Under the pieces are notes generated by a model, which was given only the letters and a program-made list of their open reading frames with translations, searched no databases and was not told where the DNA came from. DNA of 33,435 nucleotides, from NCBI RefSeq assembly GCF_015645445.1, contig NZ_JADOGI010000116.1, forward strand, positions 1 to 33,435, written 5' to 3'. Below, in pieces: positions 19,862 through 27,417 of the stretch. Every line of letters starts with the position of its first letter. The stretch's first letter is position 1. A program made the translations under genes and the position numbers. Origin of the DNA: Nonomuraea cypriaca. Lineage in GTDB: Bacteria > Actinomycetota > Actinomycetes > Streptosporangiales > Streptosporangiaceae.

Positions 19862-20926
19862 ATGACTACCTGGCATGGTCTGATTGACAGCGACTACCGG
19901 CGCTGGCTGCCGGTGACCACCGGCACCCCCGCCGTTTCGCTCAACGAGGGCAACACGCCGCTCCTGCGTTCGGCGCACCTGTCCGCCCTGACCTGCTGCG
20001 AGGTGTGGCTCAAGGTCGAGGGCGCCAACCCGACGGGCTCGTTCAAGGACCGCGGGATGACCGTGGCGATCAGCCGGGCGGCCGAGGCCGGCGTCGAGGC
20101 CGTCGTCTGCGCCTCCACCGGCAACACCAGTGCCTCGGCCGCCGCCTACGCCGCCCGCGCCGGGATGACGGCCGCCGTGCTCGTCCCCAAGGGCAACGTC
20201 GCGCTGGCCAAGCTGGCCCAGGCCGTACGGTACGGCGCCGAGATCGTCGAGGTCGGCGGGACCTTCGACGACTGCCTGCGCGTGGCCCGCGACCTGGCCG
20301 CGCACCACCCGATCGCGCTGGTCAACTCCGTCGGCAACGAGTTGCGCCTGGCCGGGCAGCGGACGGTCGCGTACGAGATCGTCGACGCGCTGGGCGACGC
20401 CCCCGACGTGCACTGCCTGCCGGTGGGCAACGGCGGCAACATCACCGCCACCTGGGGCGGATACCGCACGTACGAGGACGCGGGCCTGGCCACCCGGCTG
20501 CCCCGCATGTGGGGCTTCCAGGCGGCCGGCGCGGCCCCGCTGGTGCACGGCGCGCCCGTGGCGGTCCCGGAGACGGCGGCGAGCGCGATCCGCATCGGCA
20601 ACCCGGCCACCTGGGACGGCGCCGTCGCCGCCAGGGACGAATCGGGTGGCCTGATCGCCGCGGTGAGCGACGAGCAGATCTTCGCGGCGTACCGGATGCT
20701 GGCCCGTCACGACGGCGTCTTCGCCGAGCCCGCCTCGGCGGCCGGGGTCGCCGGGCTGCTCGACCGGCACGCGCGGGGCCGGCTGGAGCCGGGGCGGCGG
20801 ATCGTGATCACGCTCAGCGGCAACGGGCTCAAGGACCTCGATGCCTCCCTGCGCGACGGTTACACCGCGACGCAGACCTCCGCGGCCACCGCCGACGTGG
20901 CTCGCGCCCTGCGCCTCGCAGCCTGA
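19862..20926 (+). CDS. thrC: Threonine synthase
   Basis: A 354-residue PLP-dependent enzyme. The PLP lysine is K62 in NPTGSFKDRG; further motifs are SLNEGNTPLLRS, VCASTGNTSASAAAYAARAG, the phosphate loop PVGNGGNITATWGGY and ITLSGNGLKD near the C terminus. It converts O-phosphohomoserine to threonine and phosphate. It is of the short (class II-like, about 350 aa) type common in actinobacteria. ATG 19862 is chosen; the frame extends to 19805, but that part overlaps the operator. No hom or thrB gene is adjacent, so it may be an extra copy under RpiR control. Confidence 0.92.
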   Translation: MTTWHGLIDSDYRRWLPVTTGTPAVSLNEGNTPLLRSAHLSALTCCEVWLKVEGANPTGSFKDRGMTVAISRAAEAGVEAVVCASTGNTSASAAAYAARAGMTAAVLVPKGNVALAKLAQAVRYGAEIVEVGGTFDDCLRVARDLAAHHPIALVNSVGNELRLAGQRTVAYEIVDALGDAPDVHCLPVGNGGNITATWGGYRTYEDAGLATRLPRMWGFQAAGAAPLVHGAPVAVPETAASAIRIGNPATWDGAVAARDESGGLIAAVSDEQIFAAYRMLARHDGVFAEPASAAGVAGLLDRHARGRLEPGRRIVITLSGNGLKDLDASLRDGYTATQTSAATADVARALRLAA

Positions 20927-20969
20927 CCTACCTGCGACAACTACCGAAAGTAGCCTTTGAGAAACGTTA

Positions 20970-20985
20970 TGTGATTCACGTCACG
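20970..20985. promoter_or_regulatory. Crp-like site upstream of the nuclease gene
   Basis: TGTGA-TTCACG-TCACG matches the Crp consensus TGTGA-N6-TCACA at 9 of 10 arm positions; actinomycete Crp sites follow GTG-N6-CAC. It lies 109 bp before the nuclease start. A single short match could be chance. Confidence 0.4.
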
Positions 20986-21093
20986 GGCACGAATATCGCG
21001 ACAAAGCCGACGCGGCGGCCGATAGGGCCATTCCATGCGCCCCGTCCCTTGCGCCGCCTGACCGGCGATCCCCCCGCGAGAGGAACCACCTCC

Positions 21094-21765
21094 GTGCCCG
21101 CGACACGACCGCACCCTGCCCTGTCACGTACGGCGGCGGCCGCCGCACTCCTGATCACCGCGGCGTCCGCCCCGTCCACCGCCCCCGACGAGGCCCCCTG
21201 CGAACGCCATCTCAGGCCGGCCCACACCTACCACGCCGGCCACCACACCTTCACCACCGACCGGCTCGGACGCCCGATCGACGCCCTGGCCAGGACCTTG
21301 ACCACGAAGACCGCGTCGCGCGGCGAGTGCGAGAGCACGGTGGGCGACTGGGGCGGGCGCGGCGACTGGCAGGGCGGCCACCTCATCGCCGCCTCCTTCG
21401 GCGGCGTCAGCAGGCGCTACAACCTGGCCCCCGTACGCGGCAGGCAGATCAACCAGGGCCTGATGAAACGCGTCGAGAACGGCGCCCGCTCCTGCCTGGA
21501 AGGCGACGGCGCCGTGTCCGCCTACCGGGTCCGGCTGCGCTACCCCGACCAGGAGACGATCACGCCCGACCGGATCCACATGACCATGTCGCCGAAGATC
21601 TCGGGTGTCTCCCGCGAGGTCGCCCTCACCCTGCCCAACGAATCCCTGTCCGCGAGCGACCTCGACAGGTGGGAGGGAAGGATCACGAAGGCGTTCGAGG
21701 CGGCCGGCTGCGGAATGGACGGATTGCAGGGCCGGTATCGGTCGCTCGCAGACCATCGCCCGTAA
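21094..21765 (+). CDS. Secreted DNA/RNA non-specific endonuclease
   Basis: A 223-residue protein starting at GTG 21094 with GAGAGGAA at 21078-21085. Residues 1-31 look like a Sec signal peptide (basic start, then TAAAAALLITAASA). The mature part has TFTTDRLGRPIDALAR, RGDWQGGHLIAASFGG and RRYNLAPVRGRQINQGLMKR, the pattern of the Endonuclea_NS_2 group: a D/R-GGH-type active site with His in GGHLIAA and a metal-binding Asn in INQG. Three Cys residues could give one disulfide. It would degrade extracellular nucleic acid for nutrition or competition. No immunity gene is apparent next to it. Confidence 0.8.
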   Translation: MPATRPHPALSRTAAAAALLITAASAPSTAPDEAPCERHLRPAHTYHAGHHTFTTDRLGRPIDALARTLTTKTASRGECESTVGDWGGRGDWQGGHLIAASFGGVSRRYNLAPVRGRQINQGLMKRVENGARSCLEGDGAVSAYRVRLRYPDQETITPDRIHMTMSPKISGVSREVALTLPNESLSASDLDRWEGRITKAFEAAGCGMDGLQGRYRSLADHRP

Positions 21766-21820
21766 TGTTGTGGGATATCTCCATGCCGAAGCGTGACCGT
21801 CGTGGTGTGAGATCGTCCCC

Positions 21821-22429
21821 ATGAAGGATGCAGGGAAACAACGCAGATTCCCGACCGGAGACCTGGCGCGGGTGGCCGTCTTCGCTGCGGTGATCGCGGT
21901 GCTCGGGCTGCCCGGTTCGTTCAACGTCTTCGGCAACCCGACCCCCATCACGCTGCAGACGCTGGGGGTGATGCTGGCCGGCGCGATCCTCGGCACGTGG
22001 CGCTCGGCGCTGGCCGTCGTGGTGCTGCTCGTGCTGGTCGCCGTGGGTCTGCCGCTGCTGGCCGGCGGGCGCGGCGGCCTGGGCGTGTTCGCCGGGCCCA
22101 CGGCCGGGTTCCTGGCCGGCTGGATCCCGGGCGCGGCGGTGACCGGCTGGCTCGTCGAGCGCGCCGGCCGTGATCCGGGCATCGTCCGCCTGGCGACGGC
22201 GTGCGCGGTGGGCGGCATCGCCGTGGTCTATGTGTTCGGCATCTCCTGGCAGGCGATCGCCACCGGGGCGCCGCTGGGCGCGGTCGCGCTGCTGAGCGCG
22301 GCCTTCCTGCCCGGCGACCTGGCCAAGGCCGTGCTGACGGCGATCGTCGCGCGGGGCGCGCAGCGGGCGTATCCGGACGCGGTGCCCGCCGTGCACCGCG
22401 AGCGGCTGCGCGCCGGCGAGGGGCGTTGA
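21821..22429 (+). CDS. bioY: Biotin transporter substrate-binding subunit BioY
   Basis: A 202-residue membrane protein with about six hydrophobic segments and the BioY motifs LGLPGSFNVFGNPTPITLQT and LGVMLAGAILG near the N terminus, GPTAGFLAGWIPGA in the middle and AAFLPGDLAKAVLTAIVA at the C terminus. It is the S component of an ECF transporter and binds biotin in the membrane. It is the first gene of a probable operon with the acyl-CoA ligase, thiolase, BioM and BioN (gaps of 1-35 bp). The region 21766-21820 holds no operator I can recognise. Confidence 0.93.
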   Translation: MKDAGKQRRFPTGDLARVAVFAAVIAVLGLPGSFNVFGNPTPITLQTLGVMLAGAILGTWRSALAVVVLLVLVAVGLPLLAGGRGGLGVFAGPTAGFLAGWIPGAAVTGWLVERAGRDPGIVRLATACAVGGIAVVYVFGISWQAIATGAPLGAVALLSAAFLPGDLAKAVLTAIVARGAQRAYPDAVPAVHRERLRAGEGR

Positions 22430-22436
22430 TCCCTCG

Positions 22437-23792
22437 ATGCCGGTAGCGCAACACGTCATGCGGCACGCCGTGCAGCGCCCGTCGCACCCGGCGGTGCGCG
22501 GCCCCGGCGGCGAGCTCCGTTACGGCGAGCTCGCCGAGCGCATCCAGGGCGCCGCGCGGCACCTGCTCGCCCGCGGTGCGGGCCCGGGCGCGCTGGTCGC
22601 GGTGGGTCTGGCCGATCCGGTCGCGCTGCTGACCGCCGTGCTCGCCGCGGACCTGGCCGGCGCGACGCCGCTGGTGGGCGAGCACGACTGGGACCGGCGG
22701 CGGTGGGCGGCGGCCGCCGGGGCGGTGGACGTCCACGTCGGCACGCCGCTGCCGTACGCGCCCGGTCCGCCAGTGGCGGCGGACGCGGCGCCGGGTGATC
22801 CGGCGTGGGCGTGCTTCACGTCGGGCAGCACGGGCCGGCCGCGCGCGATCGTCCGCACCCGCGCGTCGTGGACAGGATCGTTCCCGCACCTCAGCGACCT
22901 GGCCGGGATCGGCCCCGGCGACGTGGTCCTGGTTCCGGGCCCGCTGGCCTCCTCCCTGTACGCCTTCGCCGCGGTGCACGCCCTGGCCACCGGCGCCACG
23001 GCCATCGTGCCTGGCCGCTGGCCGGGCGCCGCGCTGTCGGCGCAGCTGGCCCGGGCCACCGTCGTCCACGTGGTGCCGCACCGCCTGCCCGACGTGCTCG
23101 AGCATCCGGGCGCGCTGCGCACGGCCGTGGTCGGCGGCGCCGCGCTCGGCCGGGAGTCGCGGGCGGCGGCGGCGCGGGCCGGGGTGCGCGTCGTGTCCTA
23201 CTACGGGGCGAGCGAGCTGTCGTTCGTCGCCGTGGACGCCGGCGGGGGCGGGCTGCGGCCGTTCCCCGGCGTCGAGATCGAGGTGCGGCCCGGCTCCGAA
23301 GGCGGGCTCGGCGAGGTGTGGGCGCGTTCCCCGTGGCTGGCCGAAGGCTACCTGGGGGAGGCGGCAGGGCCGCTGCGCCGCGACGGCGCCGGTTGGATGA
23401 CCGTGGGGGACGTGGCGCACCCGTACCGGGCGGGAGAGGCGCTGCGGCTGGTCGGCCGCGGCGACGGCGCGATCCAGACCGGCGGCGCCACCGTCGTGCC
23501 CGAGGACGTCGAGGAGGTGCTGCGGAAGGTGCCCGGCGTGGGGGACATCGTGGTGATCGGCTCGCCGCACCCGGTTCTGGGCTCGGTGGTCACGGCGGTC
23601 ATCGAGGGTGCCGCGCCGCCGCCCCGCTCGTTGCTGGAGGCGGTCGCGCGGAGCGGCCTGGACGTGGCACAGCGGCCACGCCGCTGGTACGCGGTGCCGA
23701 GCCTGCCGCGCACCGGCAGTGGCAAGCCCGCCCGCGCGCTGGTCGCGGCGCGGCTGGCGGGCGGCGACCCCGGCATCAGGCGGCTGGCCTGA
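22437..23792 (+). CDS. AMP-binding acyl-CoA ligase of the biotin cluster
   Basis: A 451-residue adenylate-forming enzyme. It has the P-loop CFTSGSTGRPRAIVRTRAS (about 124-142), YYGASELSF (A5), GWMTVGDVAHPY and LVGRGDGAIQTGGATVVPED (A7-A8), and the catalytic lysine in RTGSGKPARALV near the end. It would activate a carboxylic acid to an acyl-AMP and then the CoA thioester. It is shorter than typical ligases (about 500). In B. subtilis, YhfT sits with YhfS (thiolase) and YhfU (BioY) under BirA control, the same gene set. A biotin precursor such as pimelate or a longer acid is a plausible substrate, but unproven. Confidence 0.87.
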   Translation: MPVAQHVMRHAVQRPSHPAVRGPGGELRYGELAERIQGAARHLLARGAGPGALVAVGLADPVALLTAVLAADLAGATPLVGEHDWDRRRWAAAAGAVDVHVGTPLPYAPGPPVAADAAPGDPAWACFTSGSTGRPRAIVRTRASWTGSFPHLSDLAGIGPGDVVLVPGPLASSLYAFAAVHALATGATAIVPGRWPGAALSAQLARATVVHVVPHRLPDVLEHPGALRTAVVGGAALGRESRAAAARAGVRVVSYYGASELSFVAVDAGGGGLRPFPGVEIEVRPGSEGGLGEVWARSPWLAEGYLGEAAGPLRRDGAGWMTVGDVAHPYRAGEALRLVGRGDGAIQTGGATVVPEDVEEVLRKVPGVGDIVVIGSPHPVLGSVVTAVIEGAAPPPRSLLEAVARSGLDVAQRPRRWYAVPSLPRTGSGKPARALVAARLAGGDPGIRRLA

Positions 23793-23793
23793 C

Positions 23794-24924
23794 ATGCGCG
23801 ACGAACCTGTGGTCGTGGCCGCCCGCCGCACCCCGATCGGCACGGCCGGGCACGCGTTCAAGGATCTGACCGTCGACCGGCTCGCCGCTCCCGTGCTCGC
23901 AGCGGTGGCCCGCGACGTTCCCGGGCGGCGGGTCGACGACGTGGTGCTGGGCAACTGCATGGGTCCTGGCGGCAACGTGGCCCGGGTCTCGGCGCTGGCG
24001 GCCGGACTGGGGCACGGCGTGCCCGGGCTCACGGTGGACCGCCAGTGCGGCAGCGGCCTGGCCGCGATCCTGGTGGCCGGGCAGGCGGTGCGCGGCGGGG
24101 AGATGGACCTGGTGATCGCGGGCGGGGCCGAGAGCGCCTCGACCGCGCCGCTGCGTACGCGCAGGGGAGAGGCGGAGCCCTACGATCGGGCGCCTTTCGC
24201 GCCGGGCGGCGCGCCCGACCCCGACATGGGACCCGCGGCCGAGGCCCTGGCCGCGGCGTGCGGCGTGAACCGGCCGCGGCAGGACGCCTACGCCTGCCGC
24301 AGCCACGCCCGGGCGCTGGCGGCCCGCGAGGCCGGCCGGTTCGCGGCGGAGATCGTCCCGGTCGGCGGGCGGCGCGGCGACCAGCGGCCGCGGCCGCTGC
24401 GGGAGGCGTCGCTGGCGCGGCTGCCCGCCGCGTTCGTGCCGGACGGTACAGTGACGGCCGGTAATTCCTCCCCGGTCAGCGACGGCGCGGCGGCGGTGGC
24501 CCTCGTGCCTGGACGGCTGCGCGGAGGGCTGCCGGGGATGCGGCTGGTGGCCGGCTCGGTCGTCGGGTGCGATCCCGCGCTGCCCGGCTGGGGACCGGTG
24601 CCCGCCGTGCGGCGGGTGCTGGCGCGTGCGGGGGTGGAGTTGGAACGGGTCGCGGCGGTGGAGATCGTGGAGGCGTTCGCGGCGCAGGTGCTGGCCGTCA
24701 CCGACGCGCTCGGCCTGGATCCGCTGGGCGAGGACGACGAACGGGTGTGCCCGGACGGCGGCGCGCTGGCGCTCGGCCATCCGTGGGGCGCCACCGGCGC
24801 GGTCGTGGTGACCAGGCTGTTCAGCAGGCTCGTCCGCGGCGGCGCCCCGGCGGGGACGCTCGGCCTGGCGGCGGCCGCGGTCGGCGGCGGCCTCGGCGTG
24901 GCCGCCCTGTTCGAGGTGGTGTGA
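23794..24924 (+). CDS. Thiolase-family protein with altered active site
   Basis: A 376-residue thiolase fold. The nucleophilic cysteine C85 (DRQCGSGLAA) and His329 (GHPWGATGAV) are present. Two other conserved residues are not: the NEAF asparagine is Val292 (EIVEAFAAQ), and the second cysteine of CxGxG is Ala362 (LAAAAVGGGLG). Classical thiolases use that cysteine as the acid/base in Claisen condensation, so acetoacetyl-type chemistry is unlikely. The protein may act as a transacylase or hydrolase, or bind an acyl group. It follows the ligase by 1 bp and probably takes its CoA product. It corresponds by position to B. subtilis YhfS. Confidence 0.87.
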   Translation: MRDEPVVVAARRTPIGTAGHAFKDLTVDRLAAPVLAAVARDVPGRRVDDVVLGNCMGPGGNVARVSALAAGLGHGVPGLTVDRQCGSGLAAILVAGQAVRGGEMDLVIAGGAESASTAPLRTRRGEAEPYDRAPFAPGGAPDPDMGPAAEALAAACGVNRPRQDAYACRSHARALAAREAGRFAAEIVPVGGRRGDQRPRPLREASLARLPAAFVPDGTVTAGNSSPVSDGAAAVALVPGRLRGGLPGMRLVAGSVVGCDPALPGWGPVPAVRRVLARAGVELERVAAVEIVEAFAAQVLAVTDALGLDPLGEDDERVCPDGGALALGHPWGATGAVVVTRLFSRLVRGGAPAGTLGLAAAAVGGGLGVAALFEVV

Positions 24925-24958
24925 CGTGGTGCCCGGCTCCGGCGAAGGGGGATCTGAC

Positions 24959-25633
24959 GTGATCGAGTTCGCGGACGTGCACGTCCGGCTCGGCAACCGT
25001 GACGTGCTGTGCGGGATCACCGCCGCGCTGGCCGAGCGCCGCGTCGGCGTGGTCGGCGCCAACGGCTCCGGCAAGAGCACGCTCGCCCGCCTGGTCAACG
25101 GCCTGGCCCTGCCCACGTCCGGCACCGTCACCGTGCTCGGCCTGGACACCAGGCGCCACGCGGCCAAGATCAGGCGCGGCGTCGGTTTCCTGTTCACCGA
25201 CCCGGACGCGCAGATCGTGATGCCGACGGTGGCCGAGGACGTGGCGTTCTCGCTGCGCCGCAGGGGCCTGCCCCGCGAGGAGGTCGAGCGCCGCGTCCGC
25301 GAGGTCCTGACCAGGTACGGCCTGGACGGCCACGCCGACCACCCGGCCCATCACCTGTCCGGCGGCCAGAAGCAGTTGCTCGCCCTGTGCTCGGTGATGG
25401 TGCTGGAGCCAGACATCCTGGTCATGGACGAGCCGACCACGCTGCTGGACCTGCGCCACTCCCGCCAGGTCGCCGATCTGCTGCGCGAGCTGCCGCAGCA
25501 GGTGCTGGTGGTCAGCCACGACCTGCCGCTGCTCGCCGGCTTCGACCGGGTCCTGGTGCTCGACCAGGGCAAGGTCATCGCGGATGGCACGCCGCGTGAG
25601 GCCATCGGCCACTACAGGAAGACCATGGCGTGA
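24959..25633 (+). CDS. bioM: ECF transporter ATPase BioM
   Basis: A 224-residue ABC ATPase. Walker A is GANGSGKST; the Q-loop region is FTDPDAQIV, as in ECF ATPases; the signature is HLSGGQKQLLA; Walker B is ILVMDEPTTLLD; the H-loop is VVSHD. It drives the BioY transporter with BioN. GTG 24959 has AAGGGGG 8 nt upstream; an earlier GTG at 24926 lacks a ribosome site. It overlaps bioN (GTGA at 25630). Confidence 0.92.
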   Translation: MIEFADVHVRLGNRDVLCGITAALAERRVGVVGANGSGKSTLARLVNGLALPTSGTVTVLGLDTRRHAAKIRRGVGFLFTDPDAQIVMPTVAEDVAFSLRRRGLPREEVERRVREVLTRYGLDGHADHPAHHLSGGQKQLLALCSVMVLEPDILVMDEPTTLLDLRHSRQVADLLRELPQQVLVVSHDLPLLAGFDRVLVLDQGKVIADGTPREAIGHYRKTMA

Positions 25634-26235
25634 GCGGCCTCACCGGCGCCTACGTCCCCGGCTCCTCGCCGCTGCACCGCCTGCCCGCCGGGGCCAAGCT
25701 GATCGGCCTCGCCCTGGCCTGCACCACGCTGATGCTGCTGCCCTCGCCCCTGACGCTGGCCGGGGCCGCCGTCGTGGTGGCCGGCCTCTACGCGCGGTCC
25801 GGGGTCGGCCCGGCGGCGGCCTGGGCACAGGTGCGGCCGGTGCGCTGGTTCGCCGTGGCGTTGTTCGCGATGCAGTGGGTGTTCGTGGACCTGCAGGGAG
25901 CGCTCGTCGCGACGCTGCGCGTGGTGCTCGCCGTGGCGCTGGCCGGGTTGGTCACGCTCACCACCCGCACCTCGGACATGATGGCCACGCTGGAACGCTG
26001 CATGGCGCCGGCCAGGTTCGCGGGCCTGGATCCGTTCCGGCTCTCGCTGCTGCTGTCGCTGACCGTGCGCAGCGTGCCGGTCATCGCCGCGCTGGCCACC
26101 CGGGTCAGGGAGGCCCAGCGGGCCAGGGGCGTCGAACGCAGCCTGCGGGCGTTCGCCGTTCCGCTGGTGGTCGGTGCGCTCAGGCACGCCGACGCGCTCG
26201 GCGAGGCGCTGAGCGCCCGCGGCCTGGACGACTGA
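25630..26235 (+). CDS. bioN: ECF transporter transmembrane coupling protein BioN
   Basis: A 201-residue membrane protein of the EcfT family. It starts with SSPLHRLPAGAKLIGLALA, has about four or five hydrophobic segments and the two coupling-helix motifs with A-R-G: EAQRARGVE and ALSARGLDD. These helices transmit ATP hydrolysis by BioM to BioY. GTG 25630 overlaps the bioM stop. Last gene of the biotin cluster. Confidence 0.9.
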   Translation: MSGLTGAYVPGSSPLHRLPAGAKLIGLALACTTLMLLPSPLTLAGAAVVVAGLYARSGVGPAAAWAQVRPVRWFAVALFAMQWVFVDLQGALVATLRVVLAVALAGLVTLTTRTSDMMATLERCMAPARFAGLDPFRLSLLLSLTVRSVPVIAALATRVREAQRARGVERSLRAFAVPLVVGALRHADALGEALSARGLDD

Positions 26236-26245
26236 TTTACCGGAC

Positions 26246-26275
26246 TTGACTTATATAAGCGCGCCCTGAAATAGT
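26246..26275 (+). promoter_or_regulatory. Promoter/operator of the ArsR-SRPBCC unit
   Basis: -35 TTGACT (26246-26251), 18-bp spacer and -10 AATAGT (26270-26275). A 10-bp palindrome CTTATATAAG (26250-26259) overlaps the -35 end and is a likely binding site for the ArsR-type regulator. The GTG start at 26283 lies at the expected transcription start (leaderless). Confidence 0.6.
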
Positions 26276-26282
26276 CGGAGCC

Positions 26283-26654
26283 GTGCACGCATTCGACGTC
26301 CTCGGCGATCCGGTGCGGCGCCGGATCCTGGAGCTGCTGGCCGGTGGAGAATGCAGCTCCGGCGAGGTCACCGCCGTCATCCAGGGCGAGTTCGGGATCT
26401 CGCAACCGGCCGTCTCCCAGCACCTGCGGGTGCTGCGTGACAACGGATTCGCCCGTGTGCGGGCCGAGGGCACCCGGCGGCTCTACGCCGTCGAGCCCGC
26501 GCCGTTGCGGGAGGTCGACCTCTGGCTGGAGCGCTTTCGCGGCTTCTGGAACCAGCGTCTGGACGCGCTGGGCACAGAGCTGGCTCGCGGCAAGCGCGAA
26601 CGCCGCACAACACACCGCCCGGCAGACACAACAGACGACCCGAAGGAGACCTGA
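26283..26654 (+). CDS. ArsR-family regulator paired with an SRPBCC protein
   Basis: A 123-residue winged-helix protein: FDVLGDPVRRRILELLAGGE, GISQPAVSQHLRVLRDNGFA, RVRAEGTRRLYAVEPAPLRE, then DLWLERFRGFWNQRLDALG. There is only one cysteine (ECSS), so it is not a metal sensor of the CVC type. This subtype often sits directly before an AHSA1/SRPBCC gene, as here (the stop overlaps the next ATG). Ligand unknown. Confidence 0.88.
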   Translation: MHAFDVLGDPVRRRILELLAGGECSSGEVTAVIQGEFGISQPAVSQHLRVLRDNGFARVRAEGTRRLYAVEPAPLREVDLWLERFRGFWNQRLDALGTELARGKRERRTTHRPADTTDDPKET

Positions 26655-27259
26655 TGGACATTCTTGACGAGTTCACCAAGGCTCAGCGTGAGCTGGCCGA
26701 CGGCGAACGCAAGACCGTCACGCTGCGGCGGCTCTACGACGCCGACGTGGAGGACGTGTGGCAGGCCTGCACCGATGCCGAGCGCCTGAGCCGCTGGTTC
26801 ATGCCGGTCACCGGCGATCTGCGGCTGGGGGGCACGTACCAGCTCCAGGGCAACGCGGGCGGGGAGATCCTGCGCTGCGAGCCGCCGAGCCTGCTGCGGG
26901 TCAGCTGGCTGATGGGCGAGAACCCCGGCTTCTCCGAGGTCGAGGTGCGGCTGTCGGCGAAGGACGGCGGCACCCTGTTCGAGCTGCGGCACGTCGCCGA
27001 GGTGCCGCCCGAGTTCTGGGACAGGTTCGGCCCCGGCTCGGTCGGCGTAGGCTGGGATCTCAGCCTGCTCGGCCTGGGCCTGCACCTGTCGGGCGGCGAG
27101 AAGGTCGACGAGAGCACCTTCCACCTGACCGACGAGGGCCGGCGTTACATCACGGCCAGCAGCGAGGCCTGGGGCCAGGCCCACCTGGCCGCAGGCGCCC
27201 CGCGGGAGCAGGTGGCCGCCGCCACCGCCGCCACCACCGCCTTCTACGCGCCGGAATAG
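26654..27259 (+). CDS. SRPBCC (AHSA1/START-like) protein
   Basis: A 201-residue helix-grip protein: VTLRRLYDADVEDVWQACTD, AERLSRWFMPVTGDLRLGGT, GGEILRCEPPSLLRVSWLMG and the C-terminal helix region. Members of the AHSA1 group have a hydrophobic cavity for a small molecule. It is translationally coupled to the ArsR regulator, suggesting that the pair senses and handles the same compound. ATG 26654 is preceded by GAAGGAGA. Confidence 0.85.
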   Translation: MDILDEFTKAQRELADGERKTVTLRRLYDADVEDVWQACTDAERLSRWFMPVTGDLRLGGTYQLQGNAGGEILRCEPPSLLRVSWLMGENPGFSEVEVRLSAKDGGTLFELRHVAEVPPEFWDRFGPGSVGVGWDLSLLGLGLHLSGGEKVDESTFHLTDEGRRYITASSEAWGQAHLAAGAPREQVAAATAATTAFYAPE

Positions 27260-27405
27260 GAGCATCTCCGAACATGCGCCCGACCGAGTGCTAAGGTCGG
27301 GTTGCCCGGCTGGCGATGACCAAGCTGGCAGGGCCTACCGCCGGGCTGGTGGGAAGAGATCTTCCAGCGGGGCGGGCCCGCCGCACGATCTCCGGCATTG
27401 ATCGC

Positions 27406-27411
27406 TAATAT
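27406..27411 (+). promoter_or_regulatory. -10 element of the acyltransferase gene
   Basis: TAATAT at 27406-27411, 6 nt before the ATG at 27418, again giving a leaderless transcript. No consensus -35 is seen. Upstream, GGAAGA-GA-TCTTCC (27352-27365) is an inverted repeat of unknown role. Nothing else is visible in 27260-27417. Confidence 0.4.
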
Positions 27412-27417
27412 CACCGG

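Noticed and set aside
19808..20770. 320-residue minus-strand frame opposite thrC
   Set aside because: It lies within thrC, has no family motif and no ribosome site, and its composition is that of an antisense frame.
21094..21765. Secreted nuclease as the toxin of a contact-dependent toxin-immunity pair
   Set aside because: It has a simple signal peptide and no delivery domain, and the next gene is bioY, not an immunity-like gene.
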